In this document: piece after piece, positions 52,419 to 64,000 of the stretch
How positions within the stretch are numbered: position 1 is the first letter of the stretch
How the letters are laid out: each line of letters begins with the position of its first letter
Source: Spirodela intermedia
Lineage: Eukaryota > Streptophyta > Magnoliopsida > Alismatales > Araceae
DNA: 64,000 nt
Reading direction: 5' to 3'
Assembly (NCBI GenBank): GCA_902729315.2
Contig: LR746272.1
Coordinates: 8,860,327 to 8,924,326, forward strand
Notes under the pieces: model-generated
Databases searched by the model: none
Told to the model about the DNA's origin: nothing
The model's input: only the letters and a program-made list of their open reading frames with translations
Translations under genes and position numbers: made by a program

Positions 52419-54522
52419 GTGAGCTGTACCAACGACCACTCTCCATTTTGCTCCCCCCACCCCCTCACCCCCTCACCCAGTTGCTTTGGGCACTGGTACT
52501 CCAAGATACCAAGTCACAAGGGAGAAAACCCATGATCTCTCCTAAGATAAGAAAGAGCAGATTCTAAACTGATTGCACCGCCCTCTCTGATGAAGCCGAA
52601 GAGATACGATACAGACGAGGAACATGGGGAGGGGAAGACCTGGGGAACCTAGGGAGGGGAAGACTGATGGGTGCCTAATTCGGGGTAGACGTGATTTTGA
52701 GGAAGAGGTCCGAGAAGATGAAAAACAGAGTACTGCTATTACCGTTTACTCGGAGAGATCCCTGATTACAGCAATAGGACCATCCATCTCTGAAGAGCTC
52801 GAGCGAATTTGAAGGAAATAGGAGAAGATAACACGGATGGGGGTAACAAAGGTCTCCGTCATTACAAGAAGGGATGATCTTTATAGCCCGCCATCGTCCT
52901 TTTCGGTCTGTCTATATCTCGACCATTGTTAAGCCGGCTGTTACTATTTGGCTCAATGGCCAGCTCCCCCCCATGCCTGGTCTCCCTGCTCCCGTCTGGA
53001 TGATCCGATCCTGTCAAGTCCTGGCCCTCCTTGGAACTGCTGTCAGTGACCAGGCCCAACTTCTGCGATCCGAATCAAGGAGGAACACTTTCCATGTGGA
53101 TGGGGCCCTGATAATAAGGCCTCAACATATTTCCTCTCCACTTTCCACATGGATGGGGCCCTATCTCCTCGATATTCTGGTCCACAGGCTCATACCTTTC
53201 CCGCTCTACTGCATCTATTGGTCTCTATGTCTCTCTTTCTCCCTCTCTCTACATCTCTCTTTCTCTCTAATATGCATACAAACCCTCTCCCCTGTTGTCT
53301 CTCATCTCGCCTAATGTGATAGATAACGGGTTTGTAGCAGACCATCACACTTAACTGTTCTAAAATCAAACCCTTCTTGAGAAAATATATATTTTCAAGA
53401 AATCAATTGGATATTGGCAATTTGGAGAGGCCAATTCGTCGGTCATAGGCTCAATTGAGGCTAAGCAAGTAGCCAAACCCTCTTGATCTCCAAGGGCCCA
53501 CCCCACAAACAACGTAATCTACTTCCCCTCGAGAAAATGGGAGAAATGTTATTTTCATTATCCAAAAAAATTAAAAATCATTTTCATATTTATAAACCAA
53601 AAACGAAAGACTGGGGAAATTAATGGATCTCTGTGCTTGAGCTGGACTACACTGAGCACAAGCCCAGTTTTCTTCAGACCTTGTGTTGAGCTTTGAATCC
53701 CAGCCTGACCCTATTCGCTAATCAAGTACGGGGCAGATGTCCTCAATTTTGCGAGATAGATAATAGTAAACTAAATGGTTATTGGAAAATGTACGAACTG
53801 CATGCGAACCGCGGCATACGGTGGATGCTCGGAAGAATTTATCTGTGGTCGGGGTGGGGTCATCATATGCCAACGCCACGTTGCTCTTTTGAGAAGTCCC
53901 TTGCGTGGTCCCCACAGGAGGGACAAATGCGTGAACTTCATTCACGGTTTTATTTATTTATTGTGAAAAAGCGTTGAAAATTGGGGACAATTAGGGCTCG
54001 TGCTCGTTCGATAATTTTAAATATTTTTTTAATATAATAGGTGGGGATCGGCAAGCTTGCATTGACATATTGGGAGTGAGAAAATGATCCTTGGACTGGG
54101 TAACAACGGCTCAGAACTGATCCAATTTACATGATACTATGTCGTGGTGACTTATTTAAATACTTTTTGCATTATTTGGAAAATAAATTGCATAGTTTGC
54201 ATGGAATAGGCGGAAAAATGAAGGTGGACCACTAACAAGATAAGACAAAGCTAGTCCTCCGGGTCTTGATGAATCTCCTTGGGAGGCCGACATAGCTCAT
54301 GGGATCTCACTGAAGACCTCCATGGCTGCATCAACCTCTCCCTTCAGCTTTTTTTAAGTAAACAGATCAAAAAAGTAACCAGGGGCTAAAAGATACAGCA
54401 GGAGGGAGACAAAAGAATGGAGAGGGCACTGGGTTTCATGATCTGCGCCTGATTCTATTGAGAGTCGCAAAGATGAGCTTGCGGACGTGGTCGCAGTTCT
54501 CATCCCCAAAGATACAGCTGCC
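52419..54522. other. unassigned region at the array edge
   Basis: No gene recognised. Open frames of 60-146 aa (for example 52874-53314 on the plus strand) lack recognisable domains and end in low-complexity Ser/Leu sequence. A phrase (A)CTTTCCA(T/C)(G/A)TGGATGGGGCCCT occurs twice (about 53084 and 53140). Bases 53320-54250 are AT-rich with nothing notable. Confidence 0.5.
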
Positions 54523-56462
54523 TTATGGCCTCCCTCGTCTCCTCGTCCATGGAAAACAGCTCCACCTTCGATTGTCTCTCTCTCTTCTCCAGATCGAAGC
54601 CCTCTGCGCCAGTCTTTCCTGCTTTTTCATCTTCGCATCAAGCTTTGATCGAAGGAGGGCGGATTCATCTTTCAGCATGGAGATGATTCTTCCTTTGTAG
54701 TTCAGCCTCATCCCCAGTTCCCTCTTCTCAACCTTCAATCCTTCTTCGGACTGAATCAACGTCTTTATCCACCTCTTCATCAAGATGGCATCATTGGAGC
54801 AATCGGAAATGTGGGTGTGGATGTGCCGGCAGTCGCCCTCCAGTCTTAGCTCCAGATCATTAAAGGCCCTACCCAGAGGCTCTATTCCGGGATCCATCAT
54901 CCCTTTACTTGCCGGAGCTCGCCCTCCATGATATTAATTCTGGATTATAAGGTCGATGACTGTTCTTCTAGCTTTCTGCGTTCTTCATGCAATGCCTCCA
55001 CTATCCTCTTGTAATCTCTTCCTTTTCCTTGCTTTCCGTTTCGGTTATCTTAAGCTTTCGATTGGATAGGCGGATCTCGACTTCCAGATTTTGAACATCA
55101 TTAAGCTTCTGCTCAAGAGATAAGAAGTCGGCCTCTTTGTCCTGAAACTGCTTTTCAAGATCAGACAGCTTAACTTGTGAGTCAAGCTGATCCTTATGAA
55201 ATACACGAATCTCCTTCCTCAGTTGTTCTGCTTCATCTATAATCCTTTTTAGGCTGCTTTCTGATTCCCCGAGTTTGGTTAGTGCCGATGCTTTCTCTGA
55301 TTCCAGCATGTTTTTTGCTTCTTCGACAGATTCTAGTTTGTGAGCAGGATCATCAATTTTCTCCTTTAAGACAGAATTATCACTTTCGAGGCGTTCTTTA
55401 TCGGCCTTTAACTCATGCATCTCATTCTCAAATGCTAGTGTCCTGCTCAAAAGGACGGAATTTTCTATGGAAGCTGCCGACTTGTCTTCTCGTAATGCTC
55501 GTATTATCTTCCTCAGGTCGGACACTTCACAGGTAGCGGCGGCCTTCTAATTCCGTATTGAGGCCATCATACTTAACCTGCAGCTCAGTCTTCTCAATAT
55601 TTGATATTTCTAACTCTTTTGACACTATGTCCGCGTTCTCTTGAATCTTTTTTAACTTATTGACAGCCTCATCGTGCTCCAAAGAAAATGACGCTCTCTC
55701 ATCACCGATGGGTCTCGTCTGCGAGTTCAAGCCTTAATTTTCGCCCAGTAGTCTTGATTTTTCATCTTTCAAGAGTTACACATTCTGTCATCAGTTTTTC
55801 GATGGGTGTTTCTCGTGCACTTCCATCTTCAATGTGATCCCTTGCATTTCAGACTTCAGGGTGTTGGCATCTTCCTCAAACGTTAAACATCTCTTGACCA
55901 GATCGACCATCTGTTTAGTAGCTGCTTCCTTTTCAGCCTCCAGATTTTCATTCTCTGCCACCAGCTTTGCATTCTCAGCTGACCTTTCATTTGCTATTTT
56001 CAAGTACAGGTCAGATTCAGCTCTGAGATCCCTAGCAATTTTATCTGCCAGCTCAATCTTATCTAATAATGTAGCATTTTCAGAGCCTAAGGAGCCTTTT
56101 TGTTCATTTTTGGATATTAGTTTCCGATTTAGATCATCCACTGGCAGTACCACAGCTTCCAGTACCTGCTTTAAAACTCTATTTGCATGTTTTCAGATTG
56201 ATATCTCATATTTCAATCCTTCACCTTCGACTTTGTACGTTTCTACAAGTCCACCTGCCTCTCCCAACTTCTTCAGGACCGTTAAAAATTTTCAAGAATG
56301 AGAGCTTCATACTTTTGGCAAATTATAGCTTGTAATCGCATGGATTTCTCTAAATCTTTCCTAAGTTTTCCATTCTCAATCTGGGAGGCAAGAAGGCTTT
56401 GTTTGGTACAGTTTAGGTCACCGTTCAAGGTTTGCAATTCTCCCTTCACGCTGGCATTCTCA

Positions 56463-56508
<46 letters not shown>

Positions 56509-56530
56509 TCACTCGCTCACTCACTCTCAC
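54523..56530 (-). pseudogene. decayed long coiled-coil protein gene
   Basis: Read on the minus strand from about 56530 down, successive segments in different frames encode Glu/Lys/Leu-rich heptad-like sequence: 56530-56282, 56153-55791, 55730-55527, 55525-55001 (174 aa, the longest) and 54900-54523. Frameshifts and stops separate them, for example near 56282, 56190, 55790 and 55526. The N-terminal Arg/Glu run is just a translated GA microsatellite. The style (Glu-Lys-rich, Ala-Ser-Ala-Leu-Thr-Lys-Leu-Gly-Glu) recalls plant peroxisomal and mitochondrial division factors or similar organelle-tethered coiled coils, but I see no C-terminal membrane anchor and hold this loosely. Its 5' part is inside the inverted duplication, so a second partial copy lies at 63627-64000. 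Confidence 0.6.
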
Positions 56531-57200
56531 TCTCAGCCGTGCAGTCGATTAAGAGAGAACGAGAGTAGCGAGGCCCGCCTCAGCTCTTCTCGTGAGAGTG
56601 GGGAGCGAACTCCGAGTCTCGTTGGACCGGAGAGCTAACTGTACCATACGTGTCTGTACGATAATTACGAAGGTGAGTCAAATAAACTACAGGCTATGAC
56701 TCGTTCCTCCGATCCGAAACTACAGGCTATTCCGAAGCATCTTCTTCGACGAGGGTCAGCTTCTCTCTCGAGATGGGTACAGAAAATATTCAAGCTCTAG
56801 ACTGGATGGCTGGGGAAGATAATCACAGGCTTAAGATGACGAATAAATTGACGATGTACTCGGTAATCTAGGAGGATGGTGAGCAGGATTAGTTTCGTTG
56901 CTGTTTTGGGAGTTTGCTGATCTCGTGCGGTGGGACTCCGGGCGTCTCTGACTTTGACTCGACGAGCTTCTTTTGCACCCCACGTGTGTCGTTAGAAAGG
57001 AAATCTGTCTCCCGAGATGTAGCCGCTCTCATTTATGTCCGCGGGCCCAAACCCAAAACTGTCTGAATATGGCCACAGCCACAACAAGATACGAACAAGT
57101 GTCCCAACGATATTTTAAGTAATGGGCAAACTTTCCTTACAACCGACCTTCTTATGATCTCCATGCAGCGTAGCTTTAACACGACGAATCTACGCAACGT
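56157..57200 (+). repeat. inverted repeat, left arm
   Basis: Reverse complement of 62957-64000: paired positions sum to 120157 over the whole length, with no net indel even through the GA/CT microsatellite. I saw two substitutions in the parts compared (56922/63235 and 56960/63197). The inner edge is close to 57200. The outer edge is unknown because the other arm reaches the window end. Confidence 0.93.
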
Positions 57201-57215
57201 TCTATGACCTTCTTC

Positions 57216-57301
57216 AACACAGGCGCCGTACGGCGATTGTTGTCCCTCGCCGACTTGGCTCTCATCTTCGTCGAAAGACAAGCATCGCCCCTCATTGGCC
57301 A
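57216..57301 (+). repeat. 86-bp direct repeat, copy 1
   Basis: Matches 59007-59092 with one difference. It begins AACACAGGCGCCGTACGGCG. It lies just inside the left inverted arm. A diverged relative is near 58622-58685. Confidence 0.92.
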
Positions 57302-59006
57302 TGATAGCGCTCTACTTGTGTAAAGTGGAGAATTTGTGGAACTATAAGATACCGACCAATATAGATAAGAGCAGCATAAATTAATTCAGAAACCATAGTG
57401 AAAGCTCTTGCCGAGTACTTACCCTACATGAAAATGGATACTGGTGGGGATAAACTCTTAGTAAAAGTGAATTCTCAAAATGCAGGGTTACAATTGGAAA
57501 CCCATAATCCACACTGCAATAGTGTGAATGAATAGTTATGTCATAAATGTGGTATAAATAGATATACTTTGCACAGGTAATATAAAAAAATGACAAAAAT
57601 CAATAAAAGACGCTTCTGGCCAACAAATAATGTTCAGATATTCAAGAAACCGGGCAATTAATATGAGTCGAAAAAATCAATAGCTTTTATGTTCGGATAG
57701 TTTGTCATTCTTCTATTTTGAAGATTCATGATTTTAATATCTCTGTCAATAGAGACTTGGTAAAATTCGCAAGCATGAAACTTCCTTTAGAAAAACAAGA
57801 TACAGAAAATCAGCACAATCGTGATTTAATGTTCCAAGAAGCTTGTCTCACAACTCCTATCTAAACATTGATCATGTTAAAATACTCCTACAAGATTAAA
57901 AAGTAAAAATCCAGGGTTGTACCGCTGTCGATAACTGTTCCTTTTCTCTCACCAATATCAAATATATCGGAAGGAAGTTGAAGAAATTTCCCTTCAATCT
58001 CAATAGCCTTCATATTGACGTTATAGTGTGGCCTACAAAATTTATAAATACATGTCATTGAAGAACAAAGCCCTCCACGTACATGTCATTGAAGAAGTTA
58101 AATAGAAACAAGTTGAGTCCCATATTGTAGTTGGAGTAGCAGAAAGAAATCTCAAGTTACAATAATAAATAATAAATAACCAAAGTTCAAGAATTGTGTC
58201 GCCTATAATTATGAACCTTCCAAAATTTTCAGGTCATGAGTCATTTATTAATACTAAATGTGGTCACATATGAAATTTGGAAGATTTAGATGTGCAAGTT
58301 GGAAATCTTATTCTCAACCATTCCTTGGGTACTCCCAATTGCTGGATTAAGCTATGTAAAAATGAGATTTCAATCTGGTAAAGGAAGTAAAAGTCAACTT
58401 GTAATAGAGCCTAATTATCTTTTAGGAGTATGCACTCACATCTAGACTAAGAACTCACAATGAGCTAACGCTACACTTTTGAGTTCACTGTTTTATGATA
58501 TGTATAATGTGAAATAGGAAAAACGAGAAGGATCAACTCACAATAATAACAATGATATAAGAAATTTTATAAGGACACCCTTCTACATCCAATGACGATG
58601 ACATATTAATCGGCTGGAACCCGAGGTGCCGTACGGGGACTATTCTCCCCTCGCGGACTTGTCAACATTACTCCTCGTTGGTCAGGATGGAGATTATATC
58701 TCAAGAAAACTGTGGATTTCCATGAGATTCGGTCCATTAACCGTTTTCGTCCTACCGGGTCCATTAATGTCCTGTTACCATCTGTGAGATTCGGTCCGAC
58801 CGTTTTCCTGAGATCTCGGGAAACGTGCCATGGAACCTCGACAACGGTTCGTTAACCGTTTTCGTCTGAGCCTATCTGATCATAAATGTGCCGTTCCCAT
58901 CTGTGATCTGCGAATGAGCTGTTGTTTCTCCGTCTCACATTATACTCCTGCATTAAATGGGCCGTTGACGAGCCACGTTAATGACACTCACCGCGGAAAT
59001 CGCTGG
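57302..59006. other. AT-rich stretch between the 86-bp direct repeats
   Basis: No gene recognised. Mostly AT-rich. Near 58726-58870 there are three diverged copies of GAGATTCGGTCC/CCGTTTTCGTC phrases. It may be an insertion bounded by the 86-bp repeats, or duplicated promoter DNA of the GH3 gene. Confidence 0.5.
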
Positions 59007-59092
59007 AACACAGGCGCCGTACGGCGATTGTTGTCCCTCGCCGACTTGGCTCTCATCTTCGTCGAAAGACAAACATCGCCCCTCATTGGCCA
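59007..59092 (+). repeat. 86-bp direct repeat, copy 2 (upstream of GH3)
   Basis: Partner of 57216-57301 at a distance of 1791 bp. Confidence 0.92.
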
Positions 59093-59302
59093 ACCGAATT
59101 TATCTTTTCACCGAATTTTGGCTTTGACTTTCGTACCTATGGCTCGACAATCGAGGAGATATGCCGGGACGACGATAGACTGTCGTTGTTCTTCCCGCCG
59201 CAATCGAGTCTGTCTCGACGGAGAGTCGGAGCTGTAGTGGATGGGAAATCTCCACGTTCCTCTGGTCGTAGATTTCTGAAGCCATTTCCGTCCTCGTTCC
59301 CC

Positions 59303-59308
59303 TATAAA
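59303..59308 (+). promoter_or_regulatory. candidate TATA box of the GH3 gene
   Basis: CCCTATAAAGGGC context, then a CT-rich stretch (59528-59559) typical of a plant 5' leader. It implies a leader of roughly 900 bp, possibly with an intron. Confidence 0.45.
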
Positions 59309-59527
59309 GGGCGGGTCTTCCCCTTCTCAGGTTCCTCAGACTGTCAATCAGGTTCCTTGGTTGTCTGTATCATATCTCTTCCGCTTCATCGGAGAGGGCG
59401 GTATCATCAGTCTAAGCAACTGGGGGGCGGGGTTGGCCGTCTCTCTTCGGTTGTAGGCTTTCGGAGAGGAGTGACAGCTTGGTCTTCCGCCTTTCCCTGT
59501 GAGGGCTCCTCTCGCTCCCTGAAATTA

Positions 59528-59562
<35 letters not shown>

Positions 59563-59688
59563 AATTCGATTCTAATGGCAGCCACTGCTCGCGGCCTTGC
59601 TCCCACTGTTCCGCCCATTCCTGCTGATCATAGGGCTGTTTCTTCGTACATTGCTTTAACTCTTTGCTTCTGACGCGGATTTAGAGAT

Positions 59689-59698
59689 CACGTGTCTC
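59689..59698 (+). promoter_or_regulatory. G-box overlapping an auxin-response-type hexamer
   Basis: CACGTG (59689-59694) overlaps TGTCTC (59693-59698). A G-box is the known MYC2-type site and TGTCTC the ARF-type site. Both hexamers are short, so function is only a suggestion. Confidence 0.3.
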
Positions 59699-60237
59699 TC
59701 CACCTTCCTTGATTGAAACCCCTCATGCAACGAGGGCAGAGCCCGGCCGAGTCCCCCCTTTCCTTCCAGGGTGTCCTGCGGAGAATAACTCACCCCGGAG
59801 ATGCCTTCGGTGACATCCGACTGTAGATGTCGCAGTTTATCCAATTGGGCATTCGATGGGTTCGGAGAGTGTTTTCTCTTGCCTCTGCCCCACTCCCTGA
59901 TCAGACTCTGGCCCTGCTTGCTCTCGTCTCTTCGCAGCCGACGAGGGACCCTGGTCGTCGCAAACGTCTAGAACTCACCTGCGAGAGATTTTTCGATTCC
60001 CGGCGGTCGTTTTCTCCTCGGGTTTCAACCAGCCGTTCTTTGCTGAAGCTTCGGATATCTGTGAAAAGCCGAGCTGGCCGCCGCATCGCGGGGATTTCGA
60101 TCAATTCTCTCTCTTGCTCGCTCAGATTTCGTCCCAACTCGGCACGTCCTTCGCATTTCAAGGCTATGAAGACTCGCTGACGACTGAAAGATTTTCTCTT
60201 TCCAGGGCCTGCTTTTTTCTCAAGCCCTTCGGAGAAG

Positions 60238-62771
60238 ATGGGAATCTTTCACCAGGATGCCGTCATCGAGGAGTTCGAAGCGCTGACCAACAACGTGGGG
60301 AAGGTCCAGAGGGAGACCCTCAAGATGATCCTCGAAGAGAATAGCGAAGCGGAATACCTGCAGAGCCTGGGGCTGGGAGGGCGAACCGATCCCGAGAGCT
60401 TCAAGGCCTGCGTTCCCCTCGTCTCCCACCCTGATCTGGAAAGCTATATTCGCAGAATTGCAGCTGGGGAGTCTTCTCCCATTCTCACTGGGAAGCCCAT
60501 AACATCCATTACCTATACGTAAGACCTTCCCGCTGACATGTCCACGGGTGCTGGGCCTAGTTCATTTCCCCAGCTGGGATTTATTATCTGCTGCTTCTGA
60601 CATTACTTGTGCTGTCCGACGCTTCCAGCTCTGGAACCACCCAAGGGAGGCCCAAGTACGTCCCTTTCAATGACTTTCTGATTCAGAATACGATGCAGGC
60701 ATTCCGAACGTCGTTTGCTTTCAGAAACAAGTAAGCGGCTCATCTCTCTCCTTTAAGAGTTTAGGTATTCTTCTAGTTTCGATGATCTATTTTTCTCTCC
60801 TCCTTTTTTATTCGTCTGCCTCGAGTTTGAACTGGGTGATTTCTGGACGAGGTCTGCAGTCTGATTACCCCGTTCGGTGGCTTGTGTTTTCTAATCGACT
60901 GGAGCTGCACCGGGAGAGGCTTAGCCGTTGGGTTCTCGAGTTTTTTTCTCTTTTTTTGAAGTCGATTTTCCCTGAACTTGAGATCTACCTTTCGTGAGCG
61001 ATTTTCCAAGAAATCCCATTTCCATTTTTGGGGTTCACTTTGTCGGTATCCCTCGTCGGACTCAGTGAAGAGAGTGCGGGGTATAATCTAGTTTCTTTCC
61101 CAAAAATATTCATCGCGTCCCCCCAGATATTCATTTAATCGACTGTGATCCCATGGCGGTTCTGCTCTCTCTTGGATCCGCCGGCTGGTTGTAAAAACTT
61201 GAGCAGTACCACCGTCAAGTGCATTGTTAAATAATCAGTAGTCCAACGGCGCTGATTCTGTGAAGGCGTACGATGTTCCTCGAGAGTTCTCTTGAATGGA
61301 TGCCCGACCCGTTTTCGTTCTGTTTTCTAGGGTGTTCCCCCTTGGAGATGGAAGAGCCCTGCAGTTCATCTACGGCAGCCAGGAAGTTCGGACGAGCGGG
61401 GGCATCGTGGCCTTCAACGGCACCACAAACATCTTCCGCAGTGAGCAATTCAAGCGCACCATGAGAGACACCCAGTCTCAGACCTGCAGCCCCTATGAAG
61501 TCATCTTCGGCCGTAGCTTCGAGCAGTCCCTCTACTGCCATCTCTTATGCGGGCTTCTCTCATACCAGGAGGTCCAGTTCGTCTCTTCCTCCTTCGCCCA
61601 CTGCATCGTCCAGGCATTCAGAACGTTCGAGCTTATCTGGGAAGAGCTCTGCGCGAACATCAGGGATGGGGTCCTCTCTAGCAAGATCACGGACCCTTCC
61701 ATGAAGGCCGCCGTCTCCAAGCTGCTGACCCCCAATCCCCGGCTGGCGGACGAGATCTACACCAAATGCAAGGGCCTGAGCAACTGGTTTGGGTTGATCC
61801 CCGCGCTCTGGCCGAACGCGAAATACGTCTATGGCGTAATGACCGGGTCGATGGAGCCATATCTGAAGAAGCTGAGACATTATGCCGGGGATCTCCCGCT
61901 CTTGAGTGCCGATTATGGGTCGTCGGAGGGCATGATCGGGGTTAACATCAATCCTGAGCTTCCCCCTGAGGAGGTGAGGTTCGCGGTGATCCCCGACATC
62001 GGGTACTTCGAGTTCATCCCCATTGCGACGAAGAGCGGGGAGAAGCCGGCCGTAGAAGCTGAGCCGATCGGTCTCGAGGAGATCGAGCTCGGGAAGGAGT
62101 ACGAAGTCATAATCACGAACTTCGCCGGTGAGTGTTGCAGGCGTCGACTGTTATCGGTAGATAAATGAGGATTTGTCGTAGGAGAAAGTGTTCCAATCTT
62201 CCTTCCTGTTGTTTCGCGTGGTGGTGCAGGTCTGTACAGGTACAGGCTGGGAGATGTGGTGAGGGTGGGGGGCTTCCACAACAGCACGCCGGAGCTCCAG
62301 TTCGTGTGCCGCCGCGGCCTGGTGCTCAACGTCAACGTAGACAAGAACACGGAGAGGGACCTGCAGCTGGCGGTGCAGGAGGCCTCCAAGCTGGCGGCGG
62401 CTGAGAAGCTGGAGGTCGTCGATTTCTCCAGCTGCGTTGACCGCTCGGCGGAACCCGGTCACTATGTCATCTTCTGGGAGCTCTGCGGCGAGGCCAGGGA
62501 AAGCGTCCTCCGCAGCTGTGCGGACTGTTTGGACCGCTCCTTCTTAGACGCCGGTTACAAGTGCTCGAGGAAGGCGAAGGGCATCGCCCCACTGGAGCTC
62601 CGCATAGTCCGGCCAGGCACCTTCCGTAAGGTCCTCAAGCACTACACCAACCAGGGCGCTGCCATGAGCCAGTTCAAGAACCCGCGCTTCGTCGGCGCCA
62701 CCAACGCGGCGGTCCTCCGCATCCTCTGCGACGGCGTCGTCCAGAGCTTCTCCAGCACGGCCTACGACTGA
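60238..62771 (+). CDS. JAR1: GH3 acyl-acid amido synthetase, JAR1-type (group I)
   Basis: Cytosolic adenylating enzyme family that joins amino acids to hormone acids; JAR1 members make jasmonoyl-isoleucine. Four exons with consistent phases (60238-60518, 60629-60730, 61331-62127, 62230-62771) give 573 aa, about the length of Arabidopsis JAR1. ATP/AMP-binding motifs are intact: Ser-Gly-Thr-Thr-Gln-Gly at 95-100, Tyr-Gly-Ser-Ser-Glu-Gly at 323-328, and Tyr-Arg-Leu-Gly-Asp at 398-402. Other diagnostic parts: SPILTGKPI, MTGSMEPY, LRHYAGDLPL, FEFIPI and PGHYVIFWEL. Similarity is best to the JAR1 (GH3.11) clade; the Ser-Thr-Ala-Tyr-Asp end is also seen in the related GH3.10 (DFL2), so the substrate is not certain. 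Residue 329 after the YGSSEG motif is Met, where JAR1 as I recall has Trp. The exons are GC-rich, unlike the receptor array. The gene sits inside the inverted duplication and appears functional. Confidence 0.92.
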
Positions 62772-62956
62772 GGCGGCCGTCGCAGGGTTGTTGTAACCAC
62801 TACAAGCGTGTGGGCTGTGATCAGTGGTGGGAGCTCGCTCATCGTCGAGGTCGGCGCCGCATCTTCCCACCGTCTGGCCCGTCCATCGAGCCATCCATTG
62901 CACGTGAATGGGATGTCGTAAGGAAAGCTGACTCCCGTGATATTTCTGGTCGTAGG
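62772..62956. other. 3' region of the GH3 gene
   Basis: Only 185 bp separate the stop codon from the right inverted arm. The 3' UTR and polyadenylation site must either be very short or extend into the arm. Confidence 0.6.
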
Positions 62957-63648
62957 ACGTTGCGTAGATTCGTCGTGTTAAAGCTACGCTGCATGGAGAT
63001 CATAAGAAGGTCGGTTGTAAGGAAAGTTTGCCCATTACTTAAAATATCGTTGGGACACTTGTTCGTATCTTGTTGTGGCTGTGGCCATATTCAGACAGTT
63101 TTGGGTTTGGGCCCGCGGACATAAATGAGAGCGGCTACATCTCGGGAGACAGATTTCCTTTCTAACGACACACGTGGGGTGCAAAAGAAGCTCGTCAAGT
63201 CAAAGTCAGAGACGCCCGGAGTCCCACCGCACGATATCAGCAAACTCCCAAAACAGCAACGAAACTAATCCTGCTCACCATCCTCCTAGATTACCGAGTA
63301 CATCGTCAATTTATTCGTCATCTTAAGCCTGTGATTATCTTCCCCAGCCATCCAGTCTAGAGCTTGAATATTTTCTGTACCCATCTCGAGAGAGAAGCTG
63401 ACCCTCGTCGAAGAAGATGCTTCGGAATAGCCTGTAGTTTCGGATCGGAGGAACGAGTCATAGCCTGTAGTTTATTTGACTCACCTTCGTAATTATCGTA
63501 CAGACACGTATGGTACAGTTAGCTCTCCGGTCCAACGAGACTCGGAGTTCGCTCCCCACTCTCACGAGAAGAGCTGAGGCGGGCCTCGCTACTCTCGTTC
63601 TCTCTTAATCGACTGCACGGCTGAGAGTGAGAGTGAGTGAGCGAGTGA

Positions 63649-63694
<46 letters not shown>

Positions 63695-64000
63695 TGAGAA
63701 TGCCAGCGTGAAGGGAGAATTGCAAACCTTGAACGGTGACCTAAACTGTACCAAACAAAGCCTTCTTGCCTCCCAGATTGAGAATGGAAAACTTAGGAAA
63801 GATTTAGAGAAATCCATGCGATTACAAGCTATAATTTGCCAAAAGTATGAAGCTCTCATTCTTGAAAATTTTTAACGGTCCTGAAGAAGTTGGGAGAGGC
63901 AGGTGGACTTGTAGAAACGTACAAAGTCGAAGGTGAAGGATTGAAATATGAGATATCAATCTGAAAACATGCAAATAGAGTTTTAAAGCAGGTACTGGAA
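62957..64000 (-). repeat. inverted repeat, right arm (continues past the window)
   Basis: Reverse complement of 56157-57200. The match is still perfect at the last base, so the true arm is at least 1044 bp and may be longer. Confidence 0.93.
63627..64000 (+). pseudogene. second partial copy of the coiled-coil gene (in the right arm)
   Basis: Encodes the same 82-aa segment as 56530-56282, with the same Arg/Glu microsatellite start and the same stop, then continues in another frame to the window end. It carries the same lesions as the left copy, so the gene was already broken before the inverted duplication. Confidence 0.75.

Noticed and set aside
52624-53314. Plus-strand frames of 62 and 146 aa after the orphan exon 1
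   Set aside because: No homology recognised, no continuation in phase with exon 1, and low-complexity ends.
57033-57302. 89-aa minus-strand frame repeated at 62810-63124
   Set aside because: The shared part is just the inverted arm, the unshared parts differ, and there is no domain.
59186-59575. 129-aa frame upstream of GH3
   Set aside because: It ends in translated CT microsatellite, has no known domain, and lies in the likely leader of GH3.

Overview
The window is nuclear DNA of a flowering plant. The genes are split by many short introns with GT/AG borders, the spacers are rich in TC/GA microsatellites, and the two recognisable gene families (LRR-malectin receptor kinases of the LRR-VIII-2 type, and GH3 acyl-amido synthetases) are plant families. 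I cannot name the species. The GH3 exons are GC-rich and the spacers AT-rich, which fits a monocot or an early-diverging angiosperm but proves neither.

Bases 1 to about 52,420 hold a plus-strand tandem array of one receptor-kinase family in every state of preservation. There is a decayed kinase end (22-1035), an intact 24-exon gene (gene 1, 2605-11017, 1027 aa) and a gene whose ectodomain is intact but whose membrane segment is frameshifted and whose kinase exons are deleted (gene 2, 20687-26024, a predicted secreted protein of about 639 aa). Next come an intact gene (gene 3, 32180-40336), a full-length pseudogene with at least five lesions (gene 4, 42629-50893) and an orphan first exon with its upstream flank (52276-52418). 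Last-exon scraps lie at 16450, 27115, 30543 and 40964. In the intact genes exon 1 encodes the signal peptide, exon 2 the LRR N-cap, exons 3-14 twelve LRR units of 72 or 66 nt, exons 15-18 the malectin region, exon 19 the membrane helix, and exons 20-24 an RD-type kinase plus tail. All exon phases add up in genes 1 and 3.

The spacers are made of repeated blocks: a conserved 3' flank (after 11,017, 16,574 and 40,336) that contains a fossil LRR exon in two copies, a conserved 5' flank, a triplicated AT-rich block (one copy split by about 2.2 kb of unrelated DNA), possible LTR sequence, and GA-rich tracts. A 1.49-kb tract with about five mismatches, introns included, is shared by gene 3 and pseudogene 4 and indicates recent gene conversion or duplication.

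From about 54.5 kb the array ends. A decayed minus-strand coiled-coil gene (54523-56530) is followed by an intact four-exon JAR1-type GH3 gene (60238-62771, 573 aa). The GH3 gene sits between two nearly identical inverted arms (56157-57200 and 62957-64000), the second running off the window.
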